DNA of 64,000 nucleotides, from positions 62,001 through 126,000 of the forward strand of contig CAJNYU010004415.1 of NCBI GenBank assembly GCA_905331475.1. Direction: 5' to 3'. This DNA comes from Rotaria socialis. Taxonomy: Eukaryota > Rotifera > Eurotatoria > Philodinida > Philodinidae. The position numbers and the translations under genes were made by a program. Position 1 is the first letter of the stretch. Each line of letters opens with the position of its first letter. Shown in pieces: positions 51,300 to 64,000 of this stretch. The notes below the pieces were generated by a model. That model saw nothing but the letters and a program-made list of their open reading frames with translations. It had not been told where the DNA came from and ran no database searches.

Positions 51300-52155
51300 T
51301 CATGATAAAGATGATTCACTCCCATTTAATAGGTTTTGTTTTGTTAACAAAGATTTTAATACTTCATTTTCTTGTTCGACTGCACGAATCTTAAAATAGA
51401 AAATTACAATTATATTATTATCGTTTTATTTTCGCCAACAAACCCGCTCTCTTAGTAAATCATTTTCATGAAGAATTATTCCCGCATCAACTGTTTGTTT
51501 GACCAACGCAAGATTCTGTGTACGAAGTTCATGTAAGTGCGCAATTGTTTTTTCTAATACAACTGTTTTACTCTAAATACAAAATACTTTCTTTTTAATT
51601 CATAGAGAAAGTGACGACAAAATTACTTGATTCTTGACATAATTACTACAATCGGGTATTAGCTTTGATAGTTGTTGTATGTGTTGATTGATACGATCAC
51701 GACGTCGTCGTTCAACAGCATTATGTGTTGCACGTCGTTTTGCTTGTGTTATCTGTGGTACAACATCTTCATTATCTGTAGGGCTTGTTTTTATATGGCA
51801 ATTAAATTCAATTGAATTATTATTATCACTTGTTGATGATATTTTTTGTTTATTCACTAATGTTGCTGCTGCTTGTAAATCAGCTAAGAATTGCTGAAAG
51901 AAAATTTTTTGGTTTTTCGAGTTTAGTTAAACGAAGCAATTTTTTTGTTTTTCATTCTTACTTGTTGATCTGTTGAAGATGGAAGTAAACTTTGAGCTAA
52001 AGCTGTTAACATAGAATTGACAACTAGCGACGGATTTTGTAATGTTGTAGGTACGTTTTTTGAAGTCTAAATTAAAGAAAGAAATCGATTGTTTGAGACT
52101 AAATTCGTTTTCTAATTCATACATTCTGTTCATGTGATTGATCGTCGTCGTTCAT
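51300..52155 (-). CDS. USF-type bHLH-leucine-zipper transcription factor, five exons, 207 aa
   Basis: Exons 52155-52123, 52066-51962, 51893-51627, 51572-51444 and 51389-51300 are all phase 0 and total 208 codons. Residues about 97-150 carry RRATHNAVERRRRDRINQ and HIQQLSKLIPDC, matching the USF basic region and helix 1 (RRAQHNEVERRRRDKIN, IVQLSKIIPDC). The His, Glu and Arg residues that read CACGTG E-boxes are kept. Exon 4 continues with helix 2 (SKTVVLEKTIAHLHEL), and heptad-spaced Leu and Val residues follow to the end (ENDLLRERIRAVEQENEVLKSLL). USF binds E-boxes as a dimer in the nucleus. The N-terminal activation region is only about 95 residues, shorter than in vertebrates. The first exon encodes just 11 residues (MNDDDQSHEQN). 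Confidence 0.9.
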
Positions 52156-55100
52156 TTATAGTTTATATAATATTATTATCTAAGTCTATCTAGGCGGATT
52201 AATCTATTAATTTAACACACGTGAGTGTCAGACTAGCAATAGCAAGTAATAAGAGCATGTTTTCTATTGGTCATATGTCAAAAAACGATGTAACAAGTCG
52301 CGTTAAATGTTTTTCTTTCTTTTTTTTCTGCAGCTATTGTAGATGTCGGGAGTGAATTATTTGCTGTTTTTGAAGAAAATTCACCTTAATGTGATGATTA
52401 TTGTAGATTTTTATAAAGTTCTTCATGAATAAAGATATATATATAACATAACATGAACAACAAAAAACAAGGCTGTAACATTATCATCCGATATATTAAT
52501 ATCATAGTGGGGTAACTTGTTCGGTCGAATGAAAACTAGAATCTTATTCTGCATCTATTTGCTTACAAATAATATTCAAGTAATCTGAGATGAAGTTATA
52601 ATAGAAACATTTTCATGATTTTATAGTACTACTATTCAGACCGGTACTTGTAATTCATCATTCAGAATCTAGCATAATTTATGGCACTATAGCACTCGAT
52701 TTTCACCGTTGAGTCTTTTTTATTTCCATCGTTTCTGACTTTTTTGAAAGAATAAAAAACAACATGTGTTAAATTCATCGTCCAAGCGAAATTCAATTTA
52801 ATATTTAAAAATACAATATTGAATTTAGTTAAGTTTTTTTTTATTTTTTTCTACAAAATATTCATTTTAAATAAGAAAAAAGAACCGGGAAATCACATAT
52901 CCGCGACGAGAGAGCCTAAATTGCTTCTTGATGAATTCCATCGATCAATCATTAACATCATTTTGTACCTAGATTCTCATTAATAATCTCTTCAGTATGT
53001 TTCGTAGTTTTTTAATATTTTGTTGGTGATTCACCAAAACTTAAAATTTATCCGATAAGCTGTAATAGTAACCGAAGTATTAGTTATACAACCTATCACA
53101 ACTGCGGCATGTTTTCTTTACAATTTATAGAAATTCGAAATTAAGATATGATTCTAAAAGCAGACAAAGGCTTGCCTCACTCTCTAATAGATGAATGAAA
53201 CATTTTATTGGTACTGTAACAAAAAATGATCAGCTTTTTCAAGAGTTCGCTTTTAATTGAATGTAAGACGACATACACCTCCTTAAAAGCTTTCACTTTT
53301 CCCATCATCTCAATTCTCTCAATGGCGACAAAATCATAGAATCATTTTAAATTTCCATAATTGGTTCTATCGTATTAATATTAAAACGTTCAGTAATAAC
53401 ATTAGCCGCTGATGAAACATTGATACGTGCATATCAGAGCTTCTAATGGGATGGGATAGAACGAAATTTTCGTCTCGTTGGATAATGCAAGTCGTTCCAT
53501 CCCATCCCGTGGGATTCGCTATATTGCGAAAAATCTTACTGAAAATCAAGGTTAATTTTTTCTAACTGGAAGTTCGAAGTTTTCCAGCATTCCGATTTGA
53601 ATATTGGAATTAGGGATGCACCAATTCCTAGTACATTGCAAGAAAGATGATATTTTTGCCTGATATAGAATGGAGTTGTCCTCTGATTCCATATCAGCGA
53701 AGACCATTTTTTTGCTCTATGCAAAACGATAGTCGAGATTTATGAAAGATTTAAAAAAAGCCGTTTCTGAAAACATGTAAACATTGGATAAAAAATTCAA
53801 GAAAATGACGGAATTTGATCTTTTCCCTACTGAAAAATGACGTGCCTGGCAGTGAGAATTATCGCTCGAACATCTCTTTATTCATATTTTTCTGTTCAGT
53901 TTTGAACTCTTTTTCCAAATCTATTCTTAGAATTTGTGTAATGCAAATTGCACGTCTGAAACTAAGTTGGATTTGGCGGAAACCGACCTGAAAATTGAAA
54001 TTCGGAGTCAAATCCAAAAACGCTTTTTCATTTTTAATAAATTTGGATCATATTTTTTCATAGATCAAACAAAATGATCTTGGCTGATATATGGAACGGA
54101 ATCAGAGGACGACTGCCTCCTACATTAGGCAAAAATTTTATCTATCGTACCATGTACTAGAAATTGGTGCATTCCTGGTTGGAACGTCATTATCAATACC
54201 TTTCAATTCTCTTTGTGATGCTGTAAACGAAATTTGATTTTCTCAACTGAATATTTCTGTTTATCCGAAACTAAGGATGATAATGAGGAAGAAATAATTA
54301 TAGAAGGTGGCATTGAACAATTTATAAAACAAAAAATGATGATATTTTATTAGAACATTGAAACACAAAGAACATTTATGTTTATTTATGTTTTCTATGT
54401 TTGATCGTATTCTTTATTCAATTGTTCGAATAGAGCTCGGAGTTGGGTTAATGATCAGTACAGAAAAAGAATGATAATTATTCACACTTTTCATCTATTG
54501 TCAAGTGTGACATAAATGAATAATCATTTTTTCTTTAAAAAATTATCACATTTCCCATTGGATTGGGAACTCATCCCATCCCATTAGGAGGCCTGATGTA
54601 TACAGTGCAGCTTGAATATCAACTCATTTAATATTAATAGTTTTTTATTCCATATAAATAACTACTTGATCATTTAGATGAAGTTTTACGTCGTGGATAA
54701 GAATATTTGTTCAAGAATTTTCATTATTATAAAGCACGAATACAATTAAAATTGTCATCAAACATAGCCATATCAGCTGTAAGAGAAAACTAATTGGATG
54801 CTCGATGCTCAATAATACTTACGCTATGACTTAGTAATTACTGAAGGCTTAGTTCTTATATTAAATGACACATGATGAAAATTTTCATGTGCGTAGAAGT
54901 TATCAATTGAAATGCGGCTTGGTGCTGGTTCAATACATTTTACGAAAGGATATTTGTATCAAGACAATATGAAATATTATCAATAGAATAAAATAGAAAT
55001 TTCAAAAACAAAGATCAAAACGATCTCGTAGGTAAAAGAATTAACATTATCCTGATCTTTAACATAGCACCGGTAATTTTCATTAGAATGTTTTTCAAAT

Positions 55101-56759
55101 CAATATTATATGACGCAAATCGTTTCATTGAAAACATTTCTTTTTGTTAAATGTGAACATGCCTGCTAGTCGTTTGAGTAGTGAAATCTCTTTTCAAATT
55201 GTAAATTTCACAGGAGATTCTCCGTATCCAAAAAAAAAAGAAATCTGAGCTGTTTTTCATGTCGACTTTTTTTAAATGAAGAATAATATATATATATGCT
55301 CTTTCAGAAAACATGGATCTGCGAAAGCTTGCTTTCTTGTTCTAACTAATGAACGATTCTCTTACTTAAAAAACAAAAATGTGTATCCAATGTTTTTTCT
55401 TCCAATTTCAATCAATCCAATACTATATGAAAGATGAGAATCATTTCTCAAACTTTCTTATCTACGTTAAAAACAAGTCTGTTGCATTTCACATGTTAAT
55501 CACAAAACTACGGATAGAAGTGCTAATCTTTTCAATAGTACAACATTTTGCACTTTGCACTCTTTCTATTTGTGACCTTTTTCGCAAATATCACCATGAT
55601 ACGTCGATTGTTCGACTTTTCAAAACTACAATTTGCTAATTCAGGTGACTTTTGATATATATATATATACAACACGTAAGACGACATCGAACTTGCTTGC
55701 TATAAGAAATCATCTGACTTTCTCTGTTGATTTTTTTTATATCAGATAATACAAGATTAGTTGGCAGTCTACTATATTTGCATAAGAGTTTTTCGTTTTC
55801 GATGATTGTAAAATGCAGACCATTAGCAATCTGTCGCTATCTAATTATTGAAATTCCAAACAGCAGATATGAAATAGACTTTTCCTATAATTAGTCTTTC
55901 AAGAGCGAAAGCATTGATATTAACTGTTAGATCAAGTTCTCAGAAGGAAATATTGTCTAAATATCAAGTTGCTGTTCAGTCGGGACAATGTTCATAGTAT
56001 AAATCCCAATGAGCTACAGATATACTGATCAAAGCAGCAAGTGTTAGCTCATTCGAACTGAAATTTTTTCATATTAACGGCATTTATAGTCTTATGCGAC
56101 GATTCCTATAATTTATATGCGGAACAATGGTAAACGCATCTTTTTTTTTGCGATTACCTCTCATATACACTGATAGATTCTCTGATGCTATTATTTCAGA
56201 ATAGGAGTAACTACAAAAAGATGAAACTTTCACAATTTATTTCCGTTTCTGTGTCCTATGTTAATATTGCAATTCATTTTTCTTCAAGATGAATGTTGTT
56301 GTACGGTTAAAAATTGCTATTTCTCGGCTGTGATAAGCTAATAGCTTTTATTTTTATCAAGATATATTCATAAATCATGATTACTTTCATAATTCATATA
56401 AAGTCTTGACTTAAAAGCATTTTGACACTCGAGCATATTCTTCATTAGTCGAACGCTATTTTCTTGATCAAAACATTGTATGCAATAAAATAGTATTGAA
56501 TGTAATTTAATCTCTTTTCCCGGCTCAGCTCGTTTGACTGTAAACAAAAGATGTCACTGTAAAAATTATTAAAACGAATTATTTATATGTTTTAAAACGG
56601 AAGCAAATTATAAATTTTCTATTTTTCATAATATAATTAAAGTGTTGATAAAATCTTTCAGATTACAAATCGTAAGTTTCTATAGAAACTTTGATGAATT
56701 CAAGTAAAGTAATTACACTTTTGCGTGCGTTTAATTTTACATTTCGAGTGCTAGACAAG
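52156..56759. other. About 4.6 kb without a supported gene; contains one large inverted-repeat element
   Basis: Apart from the element at 53433-54597 I see only A+T-rich sequence. Near 54662-54780 a plus-strand frame with one internal stop reads somewhat like coding sequence (LDHLDEVLRRG, FHYYKARIQL) but matches nothing I know. It may be a decayed fragment. Confidence 0.45.
53433..54597. mobile_element. Long-terminal-inverted-repeat DNA element, about 1.2 kb
   Basis: The ends are ATCAGAGCTTCTAATGGGAT and the inverted ATCCCATTAGGAGGCCTGAT. Matching continues inward in inverted order: a block around GGTGCA near 53615-53650 and 54150-54175, and TCCTCTGATTCC near 53679-53690 against GGAATCAGAGGA near 54089-54100. 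The arms are therefore some 300-400 bp with many mismatches. There is no supported transposase frame. It looks like a non-autonomous foldback or long-TIR DNA transposon of moderate age. Confidence 0.65.
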
Positions 56760-59379
56760 ATGTCGAATACAAATGTTGGCTCTGAAATTGAAGTAAACAA
56801 AAAAACAAATATTCTCTTCTAAGACAAATAGATATTTTTTCATGAATTTTTGTTGTCTAATTCAGGGTGAACTAACTAAAGAAAGACAAAATCTATTAGA
56901 AAAACTATCGGAAATATTTGATCCGGAAACCGCTTACGATTATGTATGGCCAAAAACACATGAATATCGTCAACAATTATCTCTTGAAGAACTGAGACGC
57001 CGTATGTAAATAGAATAAATTTAAATATTTTTTAATGAACACAGTAGAACTTCTTTATTTGAATCATATTAATCTCAGTATTAGTATCTGATGGGGTACA
57101 TCATCGATAGGAAAATGTGAGAGTTGATTCAAGCAAAGAAGAATGTAGAATAATAGACTATGGGTTTTTATAATACTCTTATATATTTATCAGATGAATC
57201 TAAAGGAAAGAAACTGTCGAAACTTGTTTGATTCTAATCGAGAAGCTCTATAGTGAAAAGCAAACAAACTGTTTGTATTCATGAGGCATTTTAAGAAAAC
57301 AAATACATATGTTTTCTTGTTTGAATACCGTAAACTAATATCAATACAAAAAATGTAAAACATAACGATATCTTCATTGTCTCATGTTTTGCGTATCCAA
57401 AAAAACTACTTTTTCAATTAAAAAAATTAGATTCTATATTATATTAATACATTACACTAATGCATTCGATTTTGTTTTGTTTCTATTGCCATTAATTCTT
57501 TTCCTCAACAATAACTAAGCATGACGTTTTCAAAAATCTACAATCCGCCTGATATAGTTCAATCAATATGAGACGAAGTTTGCACGACAAAACATTTTGC
57601 CAAAAAAGAAAAGAACCCAGAGAAGTCAGTGCATATCGAATTCTGCGTGAATGCAAATAGGAATGTATTCATTTCAATGCGTTGCAGGCAAAAGGATACT
57701 AAGAAGATGAAAAAACGTGTTCTAACATTACTGCGCTATTAAAATAAACATATTTTTGAAAAACAAAAAAACACTCGAATTGAATCTGATAGAATGCATA
57801 GTTAATTACTTGAAAAAGAAAAGAAATATATATATCAGTGTAGTTGTGAATTAAATGTGTGCTTGTGTGTAATTGTCTCTTTATTTAGAGGGTGATACGT
57901 TTAAACACAGGCCCCCACGAATAGTGATCTACACGACGGCAAGGGTCCGTCTAGTTATTGTTGTTGTGTATATAACGTCTTGTTCTATACCCTAAATCGT
58001 TTTATCCTTTGTTTTTCTTTGGTCTTTGTGTCATATTTTTGTTTCATTCCAACCTTGTATTACATTATTGCAGTCAATTATAATCAACAAGATGAAACTT
58101 TAAGGCGATTGTGTTCGTTGGTACATTATCAGACCACAACGCAATCGCTCTCACATGCCGATCTTGAAGTATGCTTTTTTTAATATAATGCTTACGCATT
58201 TACCAACTGTGCACGCTTACTATTCTATATAAAACAATTGAACATTGTTTTATTATTATATATCTTTAGGGAGCATATCAATCATTTGTTCGAAGTCAAG
58301 TTGCTCAACACTCGCCACGTCATGAACTTGAACAATACGTACGAAATAGTTCCGATATAGACTCTGCTAAACGTTATGTAGACATGGCTAATGATGTTTT
58401 AACAAATCCTCAACAGGTATATACATATTTTTTTTTCTTTTTCGATTAATATCTAAACACAGTAAATATTAATTAAAATAAAAAAAAAGGAGAAAGATCT
58501 TATCATAAGCAATATAGAGATTGAAATAGCTTAGGGAAATCTCTCAAGCGAATAATCAGCTCAACAAAAAATAGAAAAGACATCAACAAGAGATTTGTTC
58601 TTATGAAACATGCTTTAAAATATTTAAAAAAAAAGGGCAACATGCCATGTTTTTAGTCATTATTATTATTTCGTTCATCAAAACTCAATCAACAAAAAGC
58701 ACATTTATTGAAACAATCTGGTTGTAATAGTTTACAAAATTTAAATCATGATCCAAGTCTACAAAAATATTTTCCTGAACGATTACATGTATGAGTTATT
58801 CTCTAGCTCTTTTCTTTTTTGAAATACATTTAATTAATCTTTCTTTTTTATGAAAGAATACCTCAAGATATATTCCTCAAGACGAAGATGACTTTTTCAA
58901 TAATAAAAATGATCCATCTCGTCCTAACTCAATTCATATGGCACACAATGAGAAAAAATATCATATTCAATTTCTAAAAGATTACGACCGACATAGTGAA
59001 TTCTATAGAAAAAAATCTAATCGTCGTCTTAACTTTAGAGAACCATTAAAAGCAAGTCATATTGAGTCATTGTTTGGTTCAGAAACTTCTACTATCGCAC
59101 CAAATCAATCGTCAGAGTTAAATACATCCAGTATGCATCGTGACAGTAACAAAATTTTATTCTTTTTAATTTCATCTTAAAGTTTTCTTGTTATTCGATC
59201 TAGTTTTTCCACCATTATCTTTATCTGCATTAAAAGAATATCGTCCATCTGTTACACCGAAAGCAGTATCAACTCCAAAGTCATCAGTAACACCTAGAAT
59301 AGCACAACGACGAAAACCAATGCATAAATCAGATTTTATATGGAACCAATCAATTGTTTCATCAGCAACATATGAATGA
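56760..59379 (+). CDS. Unrecognised charged protein, seven exons, 335 aa
   Basis: Exons 56760-56792, 56866-57001, 58074-58168, 58270-58416, 58657-58788, 58857-59145 and 59204-59379 join in phase to 336 codons ending TGA. I do not recognise the family. The N-terminal third is helical and charged (ERQNLLEKLSEIFD, EYRQQLSLEELRRRL, DETLRRLCSLVHY). The middle is mixed (HELEQYVRNSSDIDSAKRYV). The last third is basic and Ser/Thr/Pro rich (SVTPKAVSTPKSSVTPRIAQ), suggesting a disordered tail with possible phosphosites. It ends DFIWNQSIVSSATYE. No signal peptide or transmembrane segment is visible. The 1072-bp intron 2 is unusually long. An intracellular role, perhaps cytoskeletal or adaptor-like, is a guess only. 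Consistent phase across six introns makes the gene itself likely. Confidence 0.72.
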
Positions 59380-59848
59380 TATTTTTATATATTTTTTTTC
59401 CCTTATAATCTACTGCACTCTCTAATATTATTGACTCTCTATATATAATTTTGTTTTGCTCTATTGTTTGTTCGTTGTATCGAACACACAGCTGGACTTT
59501 ATGTGTGTGCGTGCCAGAACGGAAATGAAAAGGAAAACTAATAACAGATTACAACATCTCTCTTGTGCGCTTTCCATCTCGCATTGGCATCTCGACCAGC
59601 GATAGTTCGCTCTATCGTGCTAAACCTTTAAATGAAAGAAAGGATGTGACGGAGAACAACATCTCAATGTGGTTGCCGTTTTTTTTCTTCAGCTTAGCGA
59701 CTGAGAATCGGAAAAGAAAGAGAATGGAAAGACAAATTGAGCTATGGATCTTGCTTACTTCTCACATTTTTTATTCAAATAACACGGCGACGTCTGTCGA
59801 TTTGTGTTCTGTTTTTTTCTTTCTTTCTTTTTTTCCTTAGCGCTTTTT

Positions 59849-59868
59849 GTGTGTGTGTGTGTGTGTGC
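59849..59868 (+). repeat. (GT)n microsatellite
   Basis: About ten uninterrupted GT units in a pyrimidine-rich context. Confidence 0.9.
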
Positions 59869-61345
59869 TCTTTACTATTGCTGATCTAAAACTCGTTCCA
59901 CTGGTAAACTATATTGATACGTTTTCCCGCACACTAAGCAGAAAGAAAAAGAAGCAGTGTCGTCGTCGTCGTCGCCGTCGTCGCCGTCATTTCTAATTTC
60001 TCGTGTCAATTTTCATTGTGTACAACAAAAGAGAAGAAAAAAGAGAGAGAGAGAGAGAAAAAAAGAACGATGCCGACGATAGATGGATAGATGTATGGAC
60101 GGAGAAGACTTCTTCTTCTACTCCCTCTCTAACACATACATTCAGGGAAAAGAGAAGAAGACGCAAAATGGTTGCCAAAATCATAAATAATAGCAACAGC
60201 AACAGTAAAAGCTAGAAATTGATGAGGGAAGAGAGTACTAACGAATAATAGTAGAGCTGACATGCATTTTCTCTTCGTTTTTTTCCTTTCCTTTCCGTTT
60301 TGCTATATCATCATCATCAGGCTTTGCTGCCATCTTGCGCACCACCACTATCAATACCATGTGAGTACGTATATTTGTCTATATGTTGATTTAGCAATAG
60401 AATATCACGGGAAGGAACTGAAGTAAGTTCATTTTAAATGGCAAATTTTTAATGATAAAAGAGAAGAAGGAAAAAAAACTAAGTTCTTTATGGCTTTGTT
60501 GTCAATTGTATCTTAGTCTGTAATCAACATACACGCAATAGAATTATTTGTTTCTTTTCTTGTCGTCGTCGTCATGATCATTATTTTTAGTTTGCATGTT
60601 ACATCTACTGACTATGGAAACTTGAGATGATGATGTTCGACATAAAGTCTACCTTGTCTGATTCAATATATGTATAGCATCGTGTGCTTCTCCTTTTTTT
60701 TTTTGGTAGTATTGCGTCTTCCTTTTTTTTTGTAACAATTACAGTCAGCATCTTTTATTCATATGAGCTCATGTCAGACGAATGTGTGCATGTGCCGTTT
60801 TCATTGTTCCCCAACTAGAGATAGCTCTTTGTCTTTCTTTTGTTGTCTAGCAGGTGAAATCACACTCGTTACATTTAAGTGTTTTGTCTGATTGAAAAAC
60901 TAGAGAAAGAACACAAAAAGAGAACTAAAGAAGAACAAGAGAAGACAACAAAGAAACGAAGTTTCTTCTCTCTACTAATTACTCCTTGGCTCTTTTGCCT
61001 TCCTTTTCTTTCTTCTTCTTTTGCAACATTCGCTTGCTTAACCATTTGTCTGATGAAAAACGTCAGCAACAAAAAAGAAAAAAAAACGATGAGCATTAGT
61101 AGGATGAGTGCGGTAAAACAATTTTATTATGCTGAATTTATATCGAACGTTAATGAGCAATAAACTAATAAATATATGCATCGAGCTACAGTAGTAAGAC
61201 TAACTTTATATTTATTCACTTATATAAAAGTTATCGATAGATTTGATTAGTTCAGTCAGAAGCAACGACAAAACTAGTAATCTTGCTAAGCTACTGGCAA
61301 ATGTCACCAATGCCAAATTAACAGAGCCATATATTTTTAATAGAA

Positions 61346-61400
61346 TCTCTCTCTTGCTCTCTCTCTCTTGCTCTCTCTCTCTCTCTATATATATATATAT
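61346..61400 (+). repeat. Compound (CT)n(TA)n microsatellite
   Basis: CT repeats broken by two TTG interruptions, passing directly into about seven TA units. Confidence 0.9.
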
Positions 61401-64000
61401 TGCTTCGGAGACACACAACCGCACGCACAGATAATTCTCATATCTATAAAAGAAAGAATTAACCTAAATTGTTCTCTTTCTTTTCCTATAGTTGTTTATC
61501 GTTTAATGTTAGATATAAAGACAAGAAAAAGAGGATGGAGAAAAACAAAAAAAAAGGGAATATTTCTATGAATTTTAAACGGTCGATAATTTTTGTTTTT
61601 CATTAGATTTTTACTAGTTGATTAGTTAGCTTATTCACACGTTCATTCAGTTGATGATAACGAAGATTGTCATAGTTTCTGATCGAATGTGAACAGGGTC
61701 ACATGTTTCCTAAGCTTTGGATCTGTTTTCTCTCTCTATTATTTGGAATAATTGTTGAGCTTTTTGTAACGGAATAAAACAATGCTCGAACACATCCTTA
61801 TCATCATCATTATCATCTCTTCGTTATTTTCTCTTATTTCTCCCTAACCTCGTATTCTCTTGTCTACATATGTGTGCGTGTTTGTCTGTTTGTTCTCTTC
61901 ATAACTATTGCTGCGTCTAGAAAGAAAAAAATTTGAGATTGGTGTTAAGAGCTCTATTGCTAAATCGTCTACGACTGTCTTCTAGGTACTAGTATTATAA
62001 ATCAAAAGGATGATAGCATGAGATAAGAAGAAAATTGATTGAACCATTCATTATTCATAGTGTTCTTTTTATTGATTTATTTATTTTTTTTGTTTGTTTC
62101 CAGATCATGATCAGTTATTATCGAAAATTATCTTCATTCAATACATAGGCACATTTATTTATATATATATAAATGAATACATAAAAATACTGTTTTCAAT
62201 TATTTTAATTCAAGATCAACCTGCATTATTATTATTATTATTCGAATATTTCTTGCTTTCTTTCTACCACACTGCATGGTAAGTCATCATGATGGCAATG
62301 ATCATCGCGCGCAGAGAGAAAGAGACGAAGACGAAGAAGGAGCAGCAGAACCAGTAGAAGCCACAACAAGAAAACAGCACGTTCGCGCCTACTCGAAACC
62401 ATCGATCCCTTCTTTGTCTCCTTCTCTTCTGTATCCATGATGAGACAGTCGCTCTTAATAAGACAAAGTAGATCTGGAAAGCGAGAAACCTTCGTATTAT
62501 AGTCCTTGCTATTTTGGACATTTTCTTTTTTGTCTTATTTATAGACGCTTCAATGAACGCTAACAAAACACGAACGCGCCTATCGCATTATGTTCGTGTT
62601 TTACAAAGAGACCACACAAACATTGAAATCTTCTTCAATTAGGTATGAGAAAAAAATGTTAATTTATTTCTGTTGTGTTTCATTTGCTTTTGTGTTTTTA
62701 CCGAGGCAAAAAAGAAGTATTAATTCAAAGTTAAAATATCGAACAATTATGTTTTTCTCTGAAATTTCATACTTAGCAGATAAGTTTCCGTATTTTTTTC
62801 TCTTACATTAAAGTAAATTTACATTTAATATCTTATTCAGATATGTAAAAATAATTTCTATTTCTTGATTGAGAAAACAACAAAGAATAATTTAACACAA
62901 CTTAAATTTAACGTTAAAAATAAACTCGTTTAATTTAAGAAAAAAAAAGAAGAATGAACTCGTCATTCATCATTTTTTTTCTTCTCTATTACTATACTTA
63001 TAAGTTTAAGTGACTGTTTCCATAGAAAAAGAGATCATGTATAGATCTTATTTTACTAATAAACGAATGCAAAAAAAATACCAAGCATGAACGAGTATGA
63101 GCTCAATAATACTGATATTGATCATTCTTCTTATCCCATATGTTCTTTTAAGAAAAGGATTATAAAATACGCCAGCAAGGGTATTCAGAGTGAGGATGAC
63201 ACTCTCTCTTGTCAATCTAAACATTTTCCCTTTTATTTCCTCAAGAAACCAAAAAGTTTTCTTCGGTTTGTTTTTGCTAAGCAACGACCTCCCCTCCGTC
63301 CTTCTTCCTCTCCCTTAATCTTGGCGACTTAAGGACACGTCTGTCAGCCAAGCTATTTTTCTTTATTACGCTTAGTATTCGGTAATGTTTGTTTTTGCTT
63401 CTTTGGCTTTATATTATCGGGTGGCCCAGGTTAAATGTCTCTCGCTGTGTTTTCTCCAAAAGATTCACTATTAAGTTCTCTACAAGATTGATACTACAGT
63501 TTTTTTTCTGTTGAAAGTTGAGGAAAAAAAAAGAATATTCAATAAGTATAACAGCGTCAACTTTCAAAGCTGGAAAATAGTTTTTGCAGATTTTTTCGTG
63601 GGCCAGTAACGATAAAAATTAAGCAATGTAGGTATTTCGTAGCCTTTGAAAAGCTCTATCTTCCGATAATAATTGAGAACTTGCCACATCCAACCTTGTA
63701 ATGCGCACTCTAAGTATCTTCTCTTTCAGGTTTGAGAGAATTTAGCTCTTTCAAATCAGCAATTTCGATACTCTTAGGAAAAGAAGCGCAACCAAGTCAA
63801 AATATCATTTTGTGCATTCTGTTTTTTTCCATTTTGATCGAAATGGCCTATTGTACCAAAGTCAAACGCGAAATTTGAGTGTTAATTTTTTTCCTTTAAT
63901 TCAGCTAGCGCCAAACATCTGATTTAAAGTATTTTGAAGAGAATTTTCAAAGAGTCAGATTTTTCGATCTTCCGTTTGATTTCAACGAATTCTGAGCTGC

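Larger units (their letters stand above)
59380..64000. other. Simple-sequence-rich region without a supported gene
   Basis: The stretch is dominated by CT/TTC- or GA-rich runs, a (GT)n run near 59849-59868, GTC/GTCGCC repeats near 59959-59988, a GAGA run near 60041-60060 and CT followed by TA repeats at 61346-61400. Two strong donor-like sites (GTGAGTACG after 60359 and GTAAGTCAT after 62279) preceded by acceptor-like sites hint at untranslated or very short exons of a gene continuing beyond the window. I could not build a frame from them. Confidence 0.45.

Noticed and set aside
54662-54780. Possible decayed coding fragment (LDHLDEVLRRG)
   Set aside because: Only about 40 codons with an internal stop and no known match; too weak to list as a pseudogene.
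55379-55639. Plus-strand 86-codon ATG frame
   Set aside because: No motif, no splice partners and Phe/Ile-rich composition expected from A+T-rich DNA.
1-64000. CRISPR arrays, bacterial operons, tRNA or rRNA genes
   Set aside because: No regularly spaced direct repeats, ribosome-binding sites or recognisable tRNA/rRNA sequence were seen; the gene structure is eukaryotic.

Overview
The window looks like nuclear DNA of a small invertebrate, most likely a rotifer and probably a bdelloid. This is an inference. The supporting signs are strong A+T richness, many coding introns of about 55-70 bp with GT..AG ends, animal-type genes (anoctamin-8, Ku70, USF, CPPED1, PNP), several start codons sitting directly on a 3' splice acceptor (as expected with spliced-leader trans-splicing), and an inverted pair of short repeats with a hammerhead-like ribozyme core. 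All gene models below were assembled by hand. I required GT..AG introns, continuous phase from exon to exon and, where a family was recognised, agreement with its conserved order of motifs.

Layout. 1.7-8.1 kb, minus: a nine-exon nuclear protein with a SKI/SNO-like Cys/His motif. 8.1-17.3 kb: no gene seen. 17.3-17.8 kb, plus: a lipocalin-like protein. 17.8-24.0 kb: no gene, but small repeats and a striking inverted repeat at 20.0-20.5 kb. 24.0-25.1 kb, plus: CPPED1 metallophosphatase. 26.7-36.0 kb, minus: a complete 17-exon anoctamin-8 (ANO8/TMEM16H) gene. One of its introns holds a whole opposite-strand seven-transmembrane receptor gene (31.3-34.4 kb), whose own intron is filled with repeats. 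Another ANO8 intron holds one inverted-repeat element nested in a second. 36.4-38.7 kb, minus: purine nucleoside phosphorylase with a 5-nt microexon. 39.3-44.7 kb, minus: Ku70. 45.6-46.2 kb, minus: a DUSP23-like phosphatase without its catalytic arginine. 46.9-48.7 kb: two divergent RING/U-box plus vWA paralogues sharing an intron position. 51.3-52.2 kb, minus: a USF-type bHLH factor. 53.4-54.6 kb: a long-terminal-inverted-repeat element. 56.8-59.4 kb, plus: an unrecognised 335-residue protein. 59.4-64.0 kb: simple-sequence-rich DNA with no supported gene.

The genes do not form one pathway. Themes are DNA repair (Ku70), purine salvage (PNP), transcription control (SKI-like, USF), membrane contact and lipid transport (ANO8), phosphatases (CPPED1, DUSP23-like) and ubiquitin/vWA proteins. 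The most notable structures are the nested gene, the 5-nt microexon, the hammerhead-like inverted repeat, the pseudophosphatase and the divergent vWA pair.
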